A stretch of 64,000 bases of DNA from Bradyrhizobium elkanii USDA 76 (GCF_023278185.1 NZ_CP066356.1:8176001-8240000); one strand, 5' to 3'; shown: positions 9,026 through 19,166, numbered from the stretch's first letter. Translations and numbers: made by a program. Notes: generated by a model not told the origin, from the sequence alone.

Positions 9026-9925
9026 ATGCATCTTCTCGACAACGAATCCGTCGCCGCCAGGACGCGGTCCGCAGCCCTTAGCAATGCATCTTCCGTGCCG
9101 GGGATTCCTGCCAATCAGGCCCCTCCGTCGATGGATCATCTCGACGAGCTGGAGGCACAGAGCATCTACATCCTGCGCGAGGCGTTCGCCCGGCTGAAGA
9201 AGCTCGCGTTGCTGTGGTCGCTCGGCAAGGATTCCAACGTGATGATCTGGCTGGCGCGCAAGGCGTTCTTCGGCCGCGTCCCGTTCCCGGCATTGCACGT
9301 CGACACCGGCAAGAAATTTCCGGAGATGTACGCGTTCCGCGACCGCTTCGGAAAGGAATGGGATCTCGACCTGCGCGTCGAACCCTGCCCGCCGATCGAC
9401 AGCGTCGACCCGACCCTGCCGCCGGCCGCGCGTTCCGCCGCGCGCAAGACCGAGGGGCTGAAGCTCGCGCTCAACAAATTCGGCTTTGACGGATTGATCG
9501 CCGGCATCCGCCGCGACGAAGAGGCGACGCGCGCCAAGGAGCGCGTGTTCTCGCCGCGCGGCCTCGAGGGCGAATGGGACGTGCGCGACCAGCCGCCGGA
9601 GTTCTGGGACCAGTTCAACGCCTCGCCGCCGCAGGGCGCGCATTTGCGCATCCATCCGATCCTGCATTGGACCGAGGCCGACATCTGGGCCTACACCAAG
9701 CGCGAAGGCATTCCGATCATCCCGCTCTATCTCGCCAAGGATGGCAAGCGCTACCGCTCGCTGGGTGATGCCGACATCACCTTCCCGGTCGCCTCCACCG
9801 CCGCCAACATCGACGAGATCCTCACCGAGCTCGACGGCACCAAGGTCCCGGAGCGCGCCGGCCGCGCGCTCGACCACGAGACCGAGGATGCGTTCGAGCG
9901 GCTGCGCGTCGCCGGCTATCTCTGA
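9026..9925 (+). CDS. cysD: sulfate adenylyltransferase small subunit CysD
   Basis: With CysN it makes adenylylsulfate from sulfate and ATP. I chose ATG 9026 (MHLLDNES), giving 299 residues. The frame runs up to a TTG at 8978, which lies in the operator region, and another ATG occurs at 9131 next to the conserved HLDELEAQSIYILREAF start. Family motifs are the PP-loop-like LLWSLGKDSNVM, FPALHVDTGKKFPEM and the C-terminal RYRSLGDADITFPV. Length fits. It lies 63 bases before cysNC and is divergent from cysG. Confidence 0.93.
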   Translation: MHLLDNESVAARTRSAALSNASSVPGIPANQAPPSMDHLDELEAQSIYILREAFARLKKLALLWSLGKDSNVMIWLARKAFFGRVPFPALHVDTGKKFPEMYAFRDRFGKEWDLDLRVEPCPPIDSVDPTLPPAARSAARKTEGLKLALNKFGFDGLIAGIRRDEEATRAKERVFSPRGLEGEWDVRDQPPEFWDQFNASPPQGAHLRIHPILHWTEADIWAYTKREGIPIIPLYLAKDGKRYRSLGDADITFPVASTAANIDEILTELDGTKVPERAGRALDHETEDAFERLRVAGYL

Positions 9926-9988
9926 TCGACACTCGAAGCAACACCTGACTCCAAGCAACTTGGCTTCCCACTTCGTGCGAGCGTTCCG

Positions 9989-11908
9989 ATGAACATGATC
10001 CTTCCCACCGCCTCGATCTCGGCAACGCCCAACGGCACGACGCGGCCGCAGGTGCGCATCGTCATCGTCGGTCACGTCGATCACGGCAAGTCGACGCTGG
10101 TCGGGCGCCTGCTGCATGAGACCGGCAGCCTGCCGGACGGCAAGCTGGAAATGCTGAAGGCGGTGAGCGCGCGGCGCGGCATGCCGTTCGAGTGGTCGTT
10201 CCTGCTCGATGCGCTGCAGACCGAGCGCGACCAGGGCATCACCATCGACACCACTCAGATCCGCTTCCGCACCCGTTCGCGCGACGTCGTGCTGATCGAC
10301 GCGCCCGGTCACGCAGAGTTCTTGCGCAACATGATCACCGGCGCCTCGCAGGCCGACGGCGCGGTGCTGATCATCGATGCGCTCGAAGGCGTGCGCGACC
10401 AGACCAGGCGGCACGGCTATCTCCTGCATCTGCTCGGCGTGAAGCAGGTCGCGGTCGTGGTCAACAAGATGGACCGCGTCGAGTTCAGCGCCGACCGCTT
10501 CAAGGAGATCAGCGACGAGATTTCCGCGCATCTGATCGGCCTCGGCGTGACGCCCACGGCGGTGATCCCGATCTCGGCGCGCGACGGCGACGGCGTCGCC
10601 GAGCGCACGGCTCGGATCGACTGGTACCAGGGACCGACCGTGGTCGAGGCGCTCGATGCGCTCGAGCCGGCACGCCCGCTGGCCGAGCTGCCGCTGCGGC
10701 TGCCGGTGCAGGCGATCTACAAGTTCGACGACCGCCGCATCGTGGCGGGCCGCATCGAGTCCGGCAGCCTGAAGGCCGGCGACGAGATCGTCATCATGCC
10801 GACCGGCAAGATCGCGCAGATCAAGACCGTCGAGAGCTGGCCGGTGACGCCGGTCACCGCCCCGCAGGGCGCCGGGCGCTCGGTCGGCATCACGCTCGAC
10901 CGCGAGCTGTTCCTCGAGCGCGGCGACATCATCGGACATAGCGGGCAGAGTCCGCGCGACACCCGCCGCATCCGCGCCCGGATCTTCTGGCTGCACGACA
11001 AGCCGCTGACCAAGGGCGAGCAGATCCTGATCCGGCTCGGCACCAAGGAAAGCCGCGCCACCGTGGTCGCGATCGAGAAGGCGATCGATCCCGGCGCGCT
11101 GTCCAACGAAGAGAATACCGCGATCGCACGCAACCATGTCGGCGAGATCGACATCTCGCTGGCGCAGCCGGTTGCTACCGATCCCTACACCGACAATCCG
11201 CGCACCGGCCGCCTCGTGATCGAGGTCAACGGCCGTATCGCCGGCGGCGGCCTCGTGCTGTCGGTCGACGCCGGCCGGCCCGCGGTGCCGGTCGATATCG
11301 TGCCGGTGGAATCAGCGCTGCGGCCGGACGAGCGCTCGGCGCGCTACCACCACAACGGCGCGGTGATCTGGCTGACCGGCCTGCCCGGCTCGGGCAAGTC
11401 GACGCTGGCCCGCGCGCTGGAACGGCGCCTGTTCAGCAATGGCGGCTCGCCGATCCTGCTCGATGGCGACACTGTCCGCGCCGGGCTGAACAGCGATCTC
11501 GGCTTCTCGCCGCAAGATCGGGCCGAGAACATCCGCCGCCTCGCCGAAGTCGCGACCCATCTGGCGCGCAACGGCCATATCGCCATCGTCGCCGCGGTGT
11601 CGCCATCGACCGCCGACCGTGCGGCAGCGCGCCGTATCGCCGACAGCGCGTTCCGCGAGATCTATGTCGCGACGCCGGCCGAGGTCTGCGAGACCCGCGA
11701 CCCCAAGGGCCATTACGCCAAGGCCCGCTCCGGCGGATTGCCGTCTTTCACCGGCATCACCAATGACTACCAGCCGCCGACCGGCAATGAACTGACCATC
11801 GACACCTCGAACCGCTCGGTCAGCGATGCCACCGACGAGATCGAGCGGATGCTGGCCACGACCGGCATCCTGTTCGACGAACTGACCGATCTCGCGGCGA
11901 ATATCTGA
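9989..11908 (+). CDS. cysNC: bifunctional sulfate adenylyltransferase GTPase / APS kinase (CysN-CysC fusion)
   Basis: The 639-residue fusion joins the GTPase subunit of ATP sulfurylase to adenylylsulfate kinase, as in rhizobial NodQ. Residues 1 to about 440 are an EF-Tu-like GTPase with P-loop GHVDHGKST (28-36), a DAPGH switch and NKMD. From about residue 455 comes the kinase, with P-loop GLPGSGKST near 464 and an LLDGDTVR substrate loop. It can produce PAPS for sulfotransferases as well as APS for CysH. Nothing nearby (no nod genes or sulfotransferase) points to Nod-factor sulfation, so a housekeeping role is likelier. Confidence 0.94.
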   Translation: MNMILPTASISATPNGTTRPQVRIVIVGHVDHGKSTLVGRLLHETGSLPDGKLEMLKAVSARRGMPFEWSFLLDALQTERDQGITIDTTQIRFRTRSRDVVLIDAPGHAEFLRNMITGASQADGAVLIIDALEGVRDQTRRHGYLLHLLGVKQVAVVVNKMDRVEFSADRFKEISDEISAHLIGLGVTPTAVIPISARDGDGVAERTARIDWYQGPTVVEALDALEPARPLAELPLRLPVQAIYKFDDRRIVAGRIESGSLKAGDEIVIMPTGKIAQIKTVESWPVTPVTAPQGAGRSVGITLDRELFLERGDIIGHSGQSPRDTRRIRARIFWLHDKPLTKGEQILIRLGTKESRATVVAIEKAIDPGALSNEENTAIARNHVGEIDISLAQPVATDPYTDNPRTGRLVIEVNGRIAGGGLVLSVDAGRPAVPVDIVPVESALRPDERSARYHHNGAVIWLTGLPGSGKSTLARALERRLFSNGGSPILLDGDTVRAGLNSDLGFSPQDRAENIRRLAEVATHLARNGHIAIVAAVSPSTADRAAARRIADSAFREIYVATPAEVCETRDPKGHYAKARSGGLPSFTGITNDYQPPTGNELTIDTSNRSVSDATDEIERMLATTGILFDELTDLAANI

Positions 11909-11920
11909 CCTTGGCCAACT

Positions 11921-12030
11921 GTCGTCGCCCGGCTCGACCGGGCGATCCAGTATTCCAGAGACAGCAATTATCGAGCCGATAGGCCGCGGCGTACTGGATG
12001 CCCCGCTTGAAGCGGGGCATGACGGCGGTG
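11921..12030. repeat. dispersed palindromic repeat, copy 1 (GATCCAGTATTCCAGAG type)
   Basis: Outer arms rich in CCGGGCGAT and ATCGCCCGG/GGGGCATGAC flank an inner core with GATCCAGTATTCCAGAG and GGCCGCGGCGTACTGGAT. CCAGTA and TACTGG pair, so the whole element can fold. Further copies lie at 16999-17125 and 21585-21752. It sits between the convergent ends of cysNC and the AraC gene. Confidence 0.85.
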
Positions 12031-12037
12031 TTGAGGC

Positions 12038-13036
12038 CTATTCCGCCGCGCGGCTTTCGGCCCCGTGCCGTATCATCCCCGGCGATTGCCCGGTGACACG
12101 CTTGAATGCGCGGCTGAACGCCGCCTGTGACGCATAGCCAAGCCGCTGCGCGATCACATCGATCGGCTGGCGTTCATGCTTGATCCACTGTGTCGCGAGG
12201 CGCATGCGCAGCTCGGCAAGATAGCGCAGCGGCGATTGCCCGGTCATGGCCTGGAAGCGCTCGGCGAACAGCGAACGCGAGCACCCCGCCTCCGCCGCCA
12301 ATTCAGCAACAGTCCAGTTGCGGCCTGGCGCGCGATGCAGCGCGCCGATCGCGCGGCCGAGACGCGGGTCACGCAAGGCCTCGAACCAGCCCATGGCGTT
12401 GTCGCCGCCGCATTCGACCCAGCCACGCACGATCGACGCTGCGAGCACATCGGCGAGCCGCGCCATCACGCCGACGGAGCCGGCCCGCGGCGTGCAGGTC
12501 TCCCGCTCCATGGCTTTGAGCATCGGTTCGATTTCCGGCTGGCGCGCAAGCAGCGTGTCGGCCCGCATCACCTCCGGCATCAGCGCGATCAGCGGGCGCA
12601 TGCCGCCAAGATCGAAATTCATGCAGGCGCTGAAGACCAGGACCGACTCGTCCTGCGGGCATCCTTCAGGGCAGGCCGATGTCACATCGACATTGCCGCA
12701 CAGCGTCTCGGTCCTGAAACGCTCGACGTCGCAGCTCGGCTCATCCGGGGCCGAGACAAGATCATGCGCGCCGCCACGCGGCAGGAAAATCGCGTCACCG
12801 CAGCCAAGGGGAAGCAGCGTCGCGTCGGCGTAGCGCAAAAGTGCCGTGCCATGTGCAACGAAGTGGAATTGCGCGCGTCCGTACGGCGTTTCGAACCGAA
12901 ACCCGAAGGGCGCCCGCGTCTCGACCCGACGGTAGTGGACGCCCTCAAGCCGCATGCCGAGCAGCAACTCGCTCACCAGATCGACGGCGGCGTCGGTCGT
13001 GTCGGCGGCGGACGATCTGGACGAACGATCAAACAT
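12038..13036 (-). CDS. AraC-family transcriptional regulator with cupin-type sensor domain
   Basis: This 332-residue regulator has an N-terminal cupin-like ligand domain (about 20-200, with FHFVAHGTALLRY and a PRGGAHDLV strand). The C-terminal double helix-turn-helix of AraC type spans about 225-325: residues AELAAEAGCSRSLFAERF, then a second helix pair around LGYASQAAFSRAFKR. It is divergent from the MFS exporter gene. This arrangement is common for cupin-AraC regulators that control an efflux pump. The start codon lies inside a palindrome (13031-13046), so autoregulation is possible. The inducer is unknown. Confidence 0.88.
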   Translation of the reverse strand: MFDRSSRSSAADTTDAAVDLVSELLLGMRLEGVHYRRVETRAPFGFRFETPYGRAQFHFVAHGTALLRYADATLLPLGCGDAIFLPRGGAHDLVSAPDEPSCDVERFRTETLCGNVDVTSACPEGCPQDESVLVFSACMNFDLGGMRPLIALMPEVMRADTLLARQPEIEPMLKAMERETCTPRAGSVGVMARLADVLAASIVRGWVECGGDNAMGWFEALRDPRLGRAIGALHRAPGRNWTVAELAAEAGCSRSLFAERFQAMTGQSPLRYLAELRMRLATQWIKHERQPIDVIAQRLGYASQAAFSRAFKRVTGQSPGMIRHGAESRAAE

Positions 13037-13046
13037 TGGAATGTTT
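13031..13046. promoter_or_regulatory. AAACATT-gg-AATGTTT dyad between the AraC and MFS genes
   Basis: This perfect inverted repeat of 7-base arms overlaps the start codon of the AraC-type gene. A wider pair, GGACGATCT and AGATCGTCC, brackets it (about 13012-13062). Both are candidate binding sites for the divergent regulator. Confidence 0.4.
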
Positions 13047-13115
13047 ATGACATAGATCGTCCAAAACCTCCAGCCTATGTCTGCGGCAGTGCAACATAGA
13101 TGGAAGTTTCGGCCG

Positions 13116-14360
13116 ATGGATCAAGAAGTGGACCCCGCCCTGGCGCACGCCGATGCCGTTGCGCTGATGCCGGGCGACGCGCTCAAGGTTGGTGACAAGC
13201 CGGCCTCACCGGAAAGGCCCGCCTGGGGCGCCGTCGCGGCGATGATGCTGGGCGTCACCGCACTTCTGACGGCGGAGTTCCTGCCGTCCGGTCTGTTGAC
13301 GCCGATGGCGCGCGATCTCGGTGTGAGTCCGGGCCTCGCCGGTCAGGCGGTGACCGCAACCTCGCTGGCCGGGCTGGTCGGAGCATTGTCCACGCCGACA
13401 TTGACGCGCAGGTTCAATCGGAAGCCGGTGCTGCTCAGCTTTTCGATTCTCCTGGTGATCTCCAATCTGCTGGTGGCGCTGGCGCCGAGCATCACGTTCC
13501 TGCTGGCCGCACGGATCGTGCTTGGCCTTGCCATTGGCGGGTTTTGGGCGATGGCGGCAGCGACGACGATCAGGCTGGTGCCGCCGTCGCTGGTTGCCCG
13601 GGCCTTGTCGATCGTGATGAGCGGCATTCCCGCCGCGATGATCATTGCCGTTCCGCTCGGCAGCTATCTCGGCGAGGTGGCGAGCTGGCGCTCCGTGTTC
13701 CTGCTCGCGACGGCATTGGGCGCAGCAGTATTCGTCATCTAGGCACTCGCTCTGCCGCGTTTGGCCCCGAGGGGAGAAGCCGGGCTCGACACCCTGATCG
13801 ACATCCTGACACGGCCGGGGATCGGCGCCGGCATCTTGGCGGCAACGTTGGTCTTCACCGGACACTTCGGCTATTTCGGCTACATCCGTCCATTCCTCGA
13901 GAGCGTGACCGGGCTGGGCGCTGCCGGAGTGGCGGCGACCTTGCTTGCCTTCGGCGTCGCCAACTACCTCGGCTCGTTCGCGAGCGGGCTGAGGGCCGAG
14001 CGCAAACTCAAGCTCACGCTGATCGCGATGCCGCTGGCGATCAGCGTGATCGGTCTGTTGCTCTCGGTCCTTGGCAAGGACGTCATTCCGGCCCTGGTGC
14101 TGGTCGCACTCTGGGGATTTGCCTTTAGCGGCGTACCGGTCGCGACCACGACCTGGATCACCCGCATGGTGCCCGACGAGACCGAGAGCGGGACCGGACT
14201 GACCGTGGCCTCGATCTTCCTCGGCATCACCATCGGCGCGGCCGGCGGCGGGCTGGTGCTTGATCTGATGGGCGCAGCCGCTGTGTTCGTAGCGGGCGCA
14301 ATTCCCCTGGTGCTCGCTGCATTGCTGATCGCCACCAAGGTACGCACCAGGGCGCCCTGA
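13116..14360 (+). pseudogene. MFS drug/sugar efflux transporter interrupted by an in-frame amber codon
   Basis: Bases 13116-13739 encode the first half and 13743-14360 the second half of one 12-segment major facilitator of the arabinose-efflux/DHA1 type. Both are in the same reading frame, parted only by TAG at 13740-13742 between FVI and ALALPRLAP. Restoring one codon (for example CAG) gives about 414 continuous residues, the normal family length. Motifs include RRFNRKP in the loop after segment 2, GFWAMAAATTIRLVP and GIPAAMIIAVPLG. Another start at 13077 is possible. No frameshift or other damage is seen, so the mutation looks recent, or is a base error in the sequence. Confidence 0.85.
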
Positions 14361-14475
14361 CGGGTCTTTCCGAGAGCGGCCCCTGGCGTTTGGAAAATTC
14401 AGGATGGCCGCCCGCGTGACGGGTGCAGCGTGGGGCTGGAAAGGGGGCCTTCTCAGAGCCGTGGCTTTAGGGCTA

Positions 14476-14512
14476 AAAGGGCCGTGAACGCGGCCCTTTG
14501 GCGCGTTTTTTG
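14476..14512 (+). terminator. GC-rich hairpin with T-run in the glcB leader
   Basis: AAAGGGCCG (14476-14484) pairs with CGGCCCTTT (14491-14499), followed by GGCGCGTTTTTT. It lies 55 bases before glcB and 116 bases after the MFS pseudogene. It could end MFS transcription or act as an attenuator in the glcB leader. Confidence 0.55.
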
Positions 14513-14567
14513 CTGATTTCTCTCGAAAACAGCCGCTAAACGCCCCATTTCTTTGAGAAAGCCCATC

Positions 14568-16730
14568 ATGACTCGTGTCGATGCCCATGGATTGAAGATC
14601 GCCCCTGTCCTGTTCGATTTCATCGCCAAGGAGGCGACGCCGAAAACCGGGATCGCCCCGGATGCGTTCTGGGCCGGACTTGCCGCCATCATCCAGAAGC
14701 TCGGACCGAAGAACCGCGAGCTGCTCGCGGTCCGCGACGCGCTGCAGGCCAAGATCGACGACTGGCATCGCGCCAACAAGGGCAAGGCGTTCGACATCAA
14801 CGCCTACACCGCGTTCCTCAAGGACATCGGCTACCTGCTGCCCGAGCCCGCGACCCACAAGGTCGAGACATCAAATGTCGACGAGGAAATCGGCAAGATC
14901 TGCGGCCCGCAGCTGGTGGTGCCGCTCACCAACGCCCGCTACGCGCTGAACGCCGCCAACGCGCGCTGGGGTTCGCTGTACGACGCGTTCTACGGCACCG
15001 ATGCGATCCCGCACGATCCGAGCGAGGCTGGCCGTGGTTACAACAAGGCCCGCGGCGACAAGGTGATCGCGAAGGCGAAGGCGTTCCTCGACGCCGCCGT
15101 GCCGCTTGCGACCGGAAGCCACACCGACGTCACCTCCTACGCCGTGATCGCGGGCCAGCTCTCGGTCAAGCTGAAGAGCGGCAACTCGACCGCGCTGAAG
15201 AACGCCGCCCAGTTCGCCGGCTATCAGGGCGACGCCGCCCAGCCTTCCGCGATCCTGCTTGTCAACAACGGCATGCATGTCGAGGTCAAGATCGACCGCA
15301 GCAACGTGATCGGCAAGGATGACCCGGCCGGCGTCGCCGACATGATCCTGGAATCGGCGGTCTCCACCATTCTCGACATGGAAGACTCGGTCGCCGCCGT
15401 CGACGCCGAGGACAAGGTGCTGGTCTATCGCAACACGCTCGGCCTGATGAACGGCACGCTGTCGGCCGATTTCGAGAAGGGCGGCAAGACGCTGACCCGC
15501 TCGCTCAATGCCGACCGCGTCTACAAGAAGCCCGACGGCAGCGAGCTGAAGCTGCACGGCCGCAGCCTGCTCTTGATGCGCAACGTCGGCCACCACATGT
15601 TCACCGACGCCGTGCTCGACGCCAAGGGTGAGGAAATCCCGGAAGGCATCCTGGACGCCGCGGTCGCCGGCCTGCTCGCGATCCACGACCTCAAGGGCAA
15701 TTCCAAGGTCAAGAACAGCCGCACCGGCTCGGCCTATATCGTCAAGCCGAAGATGCACGGCCCCGACGAGGTGACGCTGACCTGCGACCTGTTCGCCGAG
15801 GTCGAGAAGATGCTCGGCCTGCCGGAGAACACGCTGAAGGTCGGCATCATGGACGAGGAGCGCCGCACCACGGTCAACCTCAAGGCCTGCATCCAGCGCG
15901 CCTCCAAGCGCATCATGTTCATCAACACCGGCTTCCTCGATCGCACCGGCGACGAGATCCACACCTCGATGGAAGCGGGTCCGATGATCCGCAAGAACGA
16001 CATGAAAGCGCAGCCGTGGATCAAGGCCTATGAGGACTGGAACGTCGACAACGGCCTGATCGACGGCCTGCCCGGCCATGCCCAGATCGGCAAGGGCATG
16101 TGGGCCGCACCCGACAAGATGGCCGACATGCTGGCGCAAAAGATCGGCCATCCGCAGGCCGGTGCCACCACCGCCTGGGTGCCGTCGCCGACCGCGGCCA
16201 CGCTGCATGCGCTGCACTATCACCAGGTCAATGTGATCGCCCGGCAGCAGGAGCTCGCCAAGGGCGGCCCGCGCGCAAAGCTTTCCGACATCCTCACCAT
16301 TCCGGTGTCGCAGTCGAACTGGGCGCCCGACGACGTGAAGCAGGAGATCGACAACAACTGCCAGGGCATCCTCGGCTACGTCGTGCGCTGGATCGACCAG
16401 GGTGTCGGCTGCTCCAAGGTACCCGACATCCACGATGTTGGCCTGATGGAGGACCGCGCCACGCTCCGCATCTCGAGCCAGCACCTCGCGAACTGGCTGC
16501 ACCAGGGCGTCATCACCCGGGACCAGGTGATGGAGTCGCTGAAGCGCATGGCCGTCGTCGTCGACAAGCAGAACGCCGGCGATGCCCTCTACAAGCCGAT
16601 GGCGCCTTCATTTGATGGCGTTGCCTTCAAGGCGGCCTGCGACCTCGTGTTCGAGGGCCGCACGCAGCCGAACGGCTACACCGAATACATCCTCACCGCG
16701 CGCCGCCGCGAGGCCAAGGCCGCGGGCTGA
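14568..16730 (+). CDS. glcB: malate synthase G
   Basis: It condenses glyoxylate with acetyl-CoA to malate in the glyoxylate cycle, in the cytoplasm. I start at ATG 14568 ([10 protein letters not shown]) behind a GAGAAAG ribosome-binding site rather than the in-frame ATG at 14553. The 720-residue length matches the monomeric G isoform (about 720), not the short A isoform. Conserved blocks include [18 protein letters not shown], the MHGPDEV region and [22 protein letters not shown] single-gene unit with its own terminator. No aceA is nearby. Confidence 0.96.
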   Translation: MTRVDAHGLKIAPVLFDFIAKEATPKTGIAPDAFWAGLAAIIQKLGPKNRELLAVRDALQAKIDDWHRANKGKAFDINAYTAFLKDIGYLLPEPATHKVETSNVDEEIGKICGPQLVVPLTNARYALNAANARWGSLYDAFYGTDAIPHDPSEAGRGYNKARGDKVIAKAKAFLDAAVPLATGSHTDVTSYAVIAGQLSVKLKSGNSTALKNAAQFAGYQGDAAQPSAILLVNNGMHVEVKIDRSNVIGKDDPAGVADMILESAVSTILDMEDSVAAVDAEDKVLVYRNTLGLMNGTLSADFEKGGKTLTRSLNADRVYKKPDGSELKLHGRSLLLMRNVGHHMFTDAVLDAKGEEIPEGILDAAVAGLLAIHDLKGNSKVKNSRTGSAYIVKPKMHGPDEVTLTCDLFAEVEKMLGLPENTLKVGIMDEERRTTVNLKACIQRASKRIMFINTGFLDRTGDEIHTSMEAGPMIRKNDMKAQPWIKAYEDWNVDNGLIDGLPGHAQIGKGMWAAPDKMADMLAQKIGHPQAGATTAWVPSPTAATLHALHYHQVNVIARQQELAKGGPRAKLSDILTIPVSQSNWAPDDVKQEIDNNCQGILGYVVRWIDQGVGCSKVPDIHDVGLMEDRATLRISSQHLANWLHQGVITRDQVMESLKRMAVVVDKQNAGDALYKPMAPSFDGVAFKAACDLVFEGRTQPNGYTEYILTARRREAKAAG

Positions 16731-16753
16731 TCCGCGAAGTCGCGACGACAAGC

Positions 16754-16784
16754 AAAAGCCCCGGCGACGAGCCGGGGCTTTTTT
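16754..16784 (+). terminator. intrinsic terminator of glcB
   Basis: AAAAGCCCCGGC (16754-16765) pairs perfectly with GCCGGGGCTTTT (16771-16782) around a 5-base loop and runs into TTTTTT. It lies 24 bases after the glcB stop codon. Confidence 0.9.
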
Positions 16785-16998
16785 GTTGGAGCCCGCGAGC
16801 CCGTCGTCGCAGGGGCGTACTGCCAAATTATCGAAAACAACCCCATGCAAAGGTGCCGGCGGCTGCCAAGCGGACGCGGCAACTTGACATCCGCGGTATT
16901 ATTCTACTATTCCGAAATAGTGCAGCCTTGTAGCCATCCTTCAAGACGCCAGCCGTTGGCGGGCTCCTCGGATGACGGGGTGATTGCTCAGCTTGCTC

Positions 16999-17125
16999 GG
17001 CGTCATCACCCGCGCATGCGGGTGATCCAGTATTCCAGAGGCCGCAGTGCTTGAGCCGAGAGGCCGCGGCGTACTGGATCGCCCGGTCCATGTGCGCAAT
17101 TGCGCCCAGGCCGGGCGATGACAGC
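16999..17125. repeat. dispersed palindromic repeat, copy 2
   Basis: Same core as the element at 11921-12030 (GATCCAGTATTCCAGAG, GGCCGCGGCGTACTGGAT). Here the left arm is a short hairpin, CACCCGCGCATGCGGGTG. It lies in the 537-base gap after glcB. The rest of that gap (16786-16998) holds no gene I can support; a TTGACA-N15-TACTAT pair at 16884-16910 is promoter-like. Confidence 0.8.
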
Positions 17126-17139
17126 GGTGTATCGGTGTA

Positions 17140-17266
17140 TCTACGTCATTGCGAGGAGCGAAGCGACGAAGCAATCCATTGCTCCGCTCGCGCGGTGAGA
17201 TGGATCGCTTCGCGCAGCCTGTCAGCGGGCGCGCGTTAGCGCGACCCGATGGCTCGCAATGACGAA
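17140..17266. repeat. TCATTGCGAGGAGCGAAGCGAC-type palindromic repeat
   Basis: It begins GTCATTGCGAGGAGCGAAGC and closes with GGCTCGCAATGAC in inverted orientation, enclosing ATCCATTGCTCC and TGGATCGCTTCG, which also pair. This family of imperfect palindromes is common between genes in Bradyrhizobium. It abuts the stop codon of the small membrane-protein gene that follows. Confidence 0.75.
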
Positions 17267-17267
17267 G

Positions 17268-17423
17268 CTAAAACACCGCCAGATACTTCAGCAGCGAGAC
17301 GATGCCGATGATGATGACGACGGCGCGCGCGATCTGCTTGGCGCGGCCGTCGAGCGGCAGCATGTTGATGAGGTAAAGAACGAGAATAACGACAAGGAAG
17401 GTGACGAGTACGCCGACGAGCAT
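17268..17423 (-). CDS. small two-helix membrane protein, EcfG-promoter target
   Basis: This 51-residue protein has two hydrophobic helices (about 2-22 and 33-50) parted by a short polar loop, LPLDGRAKQIAR. It resembles small inner-membrane proteins widespread in rhizobia, of unknown function. An exact general-stress promoter (GGAAC-N16-CGTT) lies at 17471-17495, about 50 bases upstream, so it is probably made under stress. The stop codon directly touches a repeat. Confidence 0.8.
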   Translation of the reverse strand: MLVGVLVTFLVVILVLYLINMLPLDGRAKQIARAVVIIIGIVSLLKYLAVF

Positions 17424-17470
17424 GCGGGGCCCCCTGATGGCATCGGTGAATGTGCTGTTCGCCCGTTGCT

Positions 17471-17495
17471 AACGTGCAGGAGGCAGGCCGGTTCC
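17471..17495 (-). promoter_or_regulatory. EcfG-type promoter GGAAC-N16-CGTT
   Basis: On the minus strand GGAAC is at 17495-17491 and CGTT at 17474-17471, with 16 bases between. This matches the general stress sigma factor consensus exactly. It faces the small membrane-protein gene starting at 17423. Confidence 0.8.
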
Positions 17496-17535
17496 GCGCC
17501 AGGAACCGAAAGCGGCCGCCCGCGTGTAATCGACG

Positions 17536-18168
17536 CTACTCGCGCGCCAGCACCGCCGGCCGGCCATATTTGGCGCGGATGCGATCCGGCGCCGGCGTGA
17601 AGTTGAGCTGTGCACCGCGGCGGTCCGGACGGCTCACCGACATCAGCCCGTCCTTGCCGGCGACGATGTCGCCCTTGCGCAAGGTTGGGTCGTCTTCAAT
17701 CTTGATCGCCGCCAAGCCGACCGAGTCCTTGCCGTTGCAGGTGCAGCCCGAGACCAGCTCGTCGCGATAGCGGAACGCGTTCGGCAGCTCGGAATAGGGC
17801 TTGCCGTCTTCCGTCGCGGCGTTGTCGATATTGCCGCCATAGACCACTTCGGTCGCGCTCGCCGGGCAGAAGCTGTTGCAGCTTTCCGCCTTGCTCTGGT
17901 TGCCGGTCGCCGCAAGCGGGAAATAGCGGCCGTCGCAGGTGCGCACGCAATAGGCCTGGCCGACGTCATAGCGCGGACGGCGCTCGATCCGCGGCGCCAT
18001 CGGCGCCGGGCCGTCGTCGAACGGCATCCGGATCACCGGCGGGCGGCCATGCATGAAGCCGCCGAACAGTTGCGAGAAGAAATCCTGAGCTTGCGCCGCA
18101 GGCGCAAGGGACAGGCCGAACAATGCCGCCGTCCCGAACGCCCAGCGCCTTACGTGCCGTTTCACCAT
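17536..18168 (-). CDS. secreted DUF2865-type protein
   Basis: A 210-residue exported protein. The start at 18168 (MVKRHVRRWAF) gives a clean signal peptide ending near AAQAQDF. The frame is open up to 18273, but that part is repeat DNA. The mature part is rich in cysteines (YCVRTCDGRYFPL, SCNSFCPAS, SGCTCNGKD) and has the central VYGGNIDNA. This matches the DUF2865 family of alphaproteobacterial envelope proteins. The paired cysteines suggest disulfides in the periplasm. No partner gene is evident. Confidence 0.8.
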   Translation of the reverse strand: MVKRHVRRWAFGTAALFGLSLAPAAQAQDFFSQLFGGFMHGRPPVIRMPFDDGPAPMAPRIERRPRYDVGQAYCVRTCDGRYFPLAATGNQSKAESCNSFCPASATEVVYGGNIDNAATEDGKPYSELPNAFRYRDELVSGCTCNGKDSVGLAAIKIEDDPTLRKGDIVAGKDGLMSVSRPDRRGAQLNFTPAPDRIRAKYGRPAVLARE

Positions 18169-18194
18169 CACCGACCTCGGTACGATCCCTGGAG

Positions 18195-18292
18195 CGCCGT
18201 GCCGATTGAATCGGAACGCGGCTCTAGAGTCTTGTTCTGACGCGTTTTCTTCACGCGAACCGGTCCGCTTCACTCGAAAACGCTCTAGTACA
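18195..18292. repeat. ACGCGTTTTCTTCACGCGAACCGG-type intergenic repeat, copy 1
   Basis: It contains GATTGAATCGGAACGCGGCTCTAGA, then TTCTTCACGCGAACCGG and TCGAAAACGCTCTAG. A related copy lies at 24785-24882 and a short piece at 55748-55772. It separates the DUF2865 gene from the L,D-transpeptidase gene. Confidence 0.75.
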
Positions 18293-19118
18293 ACGAGGAA
18301 GCCGTCGGGATGTTCATCGCCTGACGCCCGGAAGGCAGCGTCATCGCCGCGGGGCGCGGCCGCGCCGCGGCCGGGCGTACCGAGATCTGCGTCGTGGTCG
18401 TCGGGCCGATCTCGCGCGCAGCGAGGTGCGGCGCGTTCTTCGGCAGCACCACGACCCTGGTGCCGACATCGACCCGGCTGAACAGGTCGGAAACGTCTTC
18501 ATTGGTCAGGCGGATGCAGCCGGACGAGACGAACTTGCCGATCGTCGAGGGATCGTTGGTGCCGTGGATGCGATATTCGCTGGACCCGAGATACATCGCG
18601 CGCGCACCGAGCGGGTTGCCCGGGCCGCCGGCCATGAAGCGCGGCAGATAGGGTTGGCGCTTGATCATCTCGGCCGGCGGATGCCAGTCCGGCCATTCGG
18701 CCTTGCGGCTGATCGTCTGTGTGCCGGCCCAGGTGAAGCCTTCGCGGCCGACGCCGACGCCGTAGCGGATCGCCCGGCCGCCGCCGAGCACGTAGTAGAG
18801 TGCGGTGTTGCCGGTATCGATGATGATGGTGCCGGGCGCCTCAGTCGTGTTGAGGGCGACGGTGGTCCGGCGCAGCCGCTCCGGCAGCGCGCCGTCCTCG
18901 CCGGCCCCACTCGAAGGGTCGTTCATCGCCTCGTCGGCGGGAAATGCACCCGGCTGTGTCGATGCGTAGCCGAGCGCGGAAGAGCGGACCTGGGCGCTGG
19001 CCGACGTGCTGACGACAAGCGGCGTCACCAACAAGACGCTGCCGATGGCAAGAGTGCGGGCAAGAGTGCGCGCGGCGCGCGACGCAAGCCGGCGGCTGGA
19101 AACAGACTGCTGTGTCAT
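18285..19118 (-). CDS. YkuD-type L,D-transpeptidase
   Basis: It is predicted to make 3-3 peptidoglycan crosslinks or to anchor proteins to peptidoglycan in the periplasm. From ATG 19118 (MTQQSVSS) it has 277 residues, with a signal segment to about 42 (VVSTSASAQV) and a YkuD domain about 96-220. The catalytic block is His185 in YRIHGTND and Cys201 in SSGCIRLTNEDV, intact. An exact EcfG promoter on the same strand ends 49 bases upstream (19167-19192). This suggests the wall is remodelled under general stress. It is divergent from the AI-2E family gene. Confidence 0.9.
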   Translation of the reverse strand: MTQQSVSSRRLASRAARTLARTLAIGSVLLVTPLVVSTSASAQVRSSALGYASTQPGAFPADEAMNDPSSGAGEDGALPERLRRTTVALNTTEAPGTIIIDTGNTALYYVLGGGRAIRYGVGVGREGFTWAGTQTISRKAEWPDWHPPAEMIKRQPYLPRFMAGGPGNPLGARAMYLGSSEYRIHGTNDPSTIGKFVSSGCIRLTNEDVSDLFSRVDVGTRVVVLPKNAPHLAAREIGPTTTTQISVRPAAARPRPAAMTLPSGRQAMNIPTASSLY

Positions 19119-19166
19119 GTGCTGCCCCTGGACGGGATGCGCATCGTGGTGATGCGATGCCGGGCC

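Noticed and set aside
8975..11137. 720-codon open frame on the minus strand
   Set aside because: Mirror of cysD and cysNC. High GC gives long antisense frames; the product is low-complexity His/Asp/Arg/Gln-rich and matches no family.
9989..11908. NodQ-like reading of the cysNC fusion as a symbiosis gene
   Set aside because: No nodP/nodH or other nod genes are near, and it sits in a complete cysteine pathway cluster.
14871..16502. 543-codon open frame opposite malate synthase
   Set aside because: Antisense to an intact enzyme gene; no start signals or motifs.
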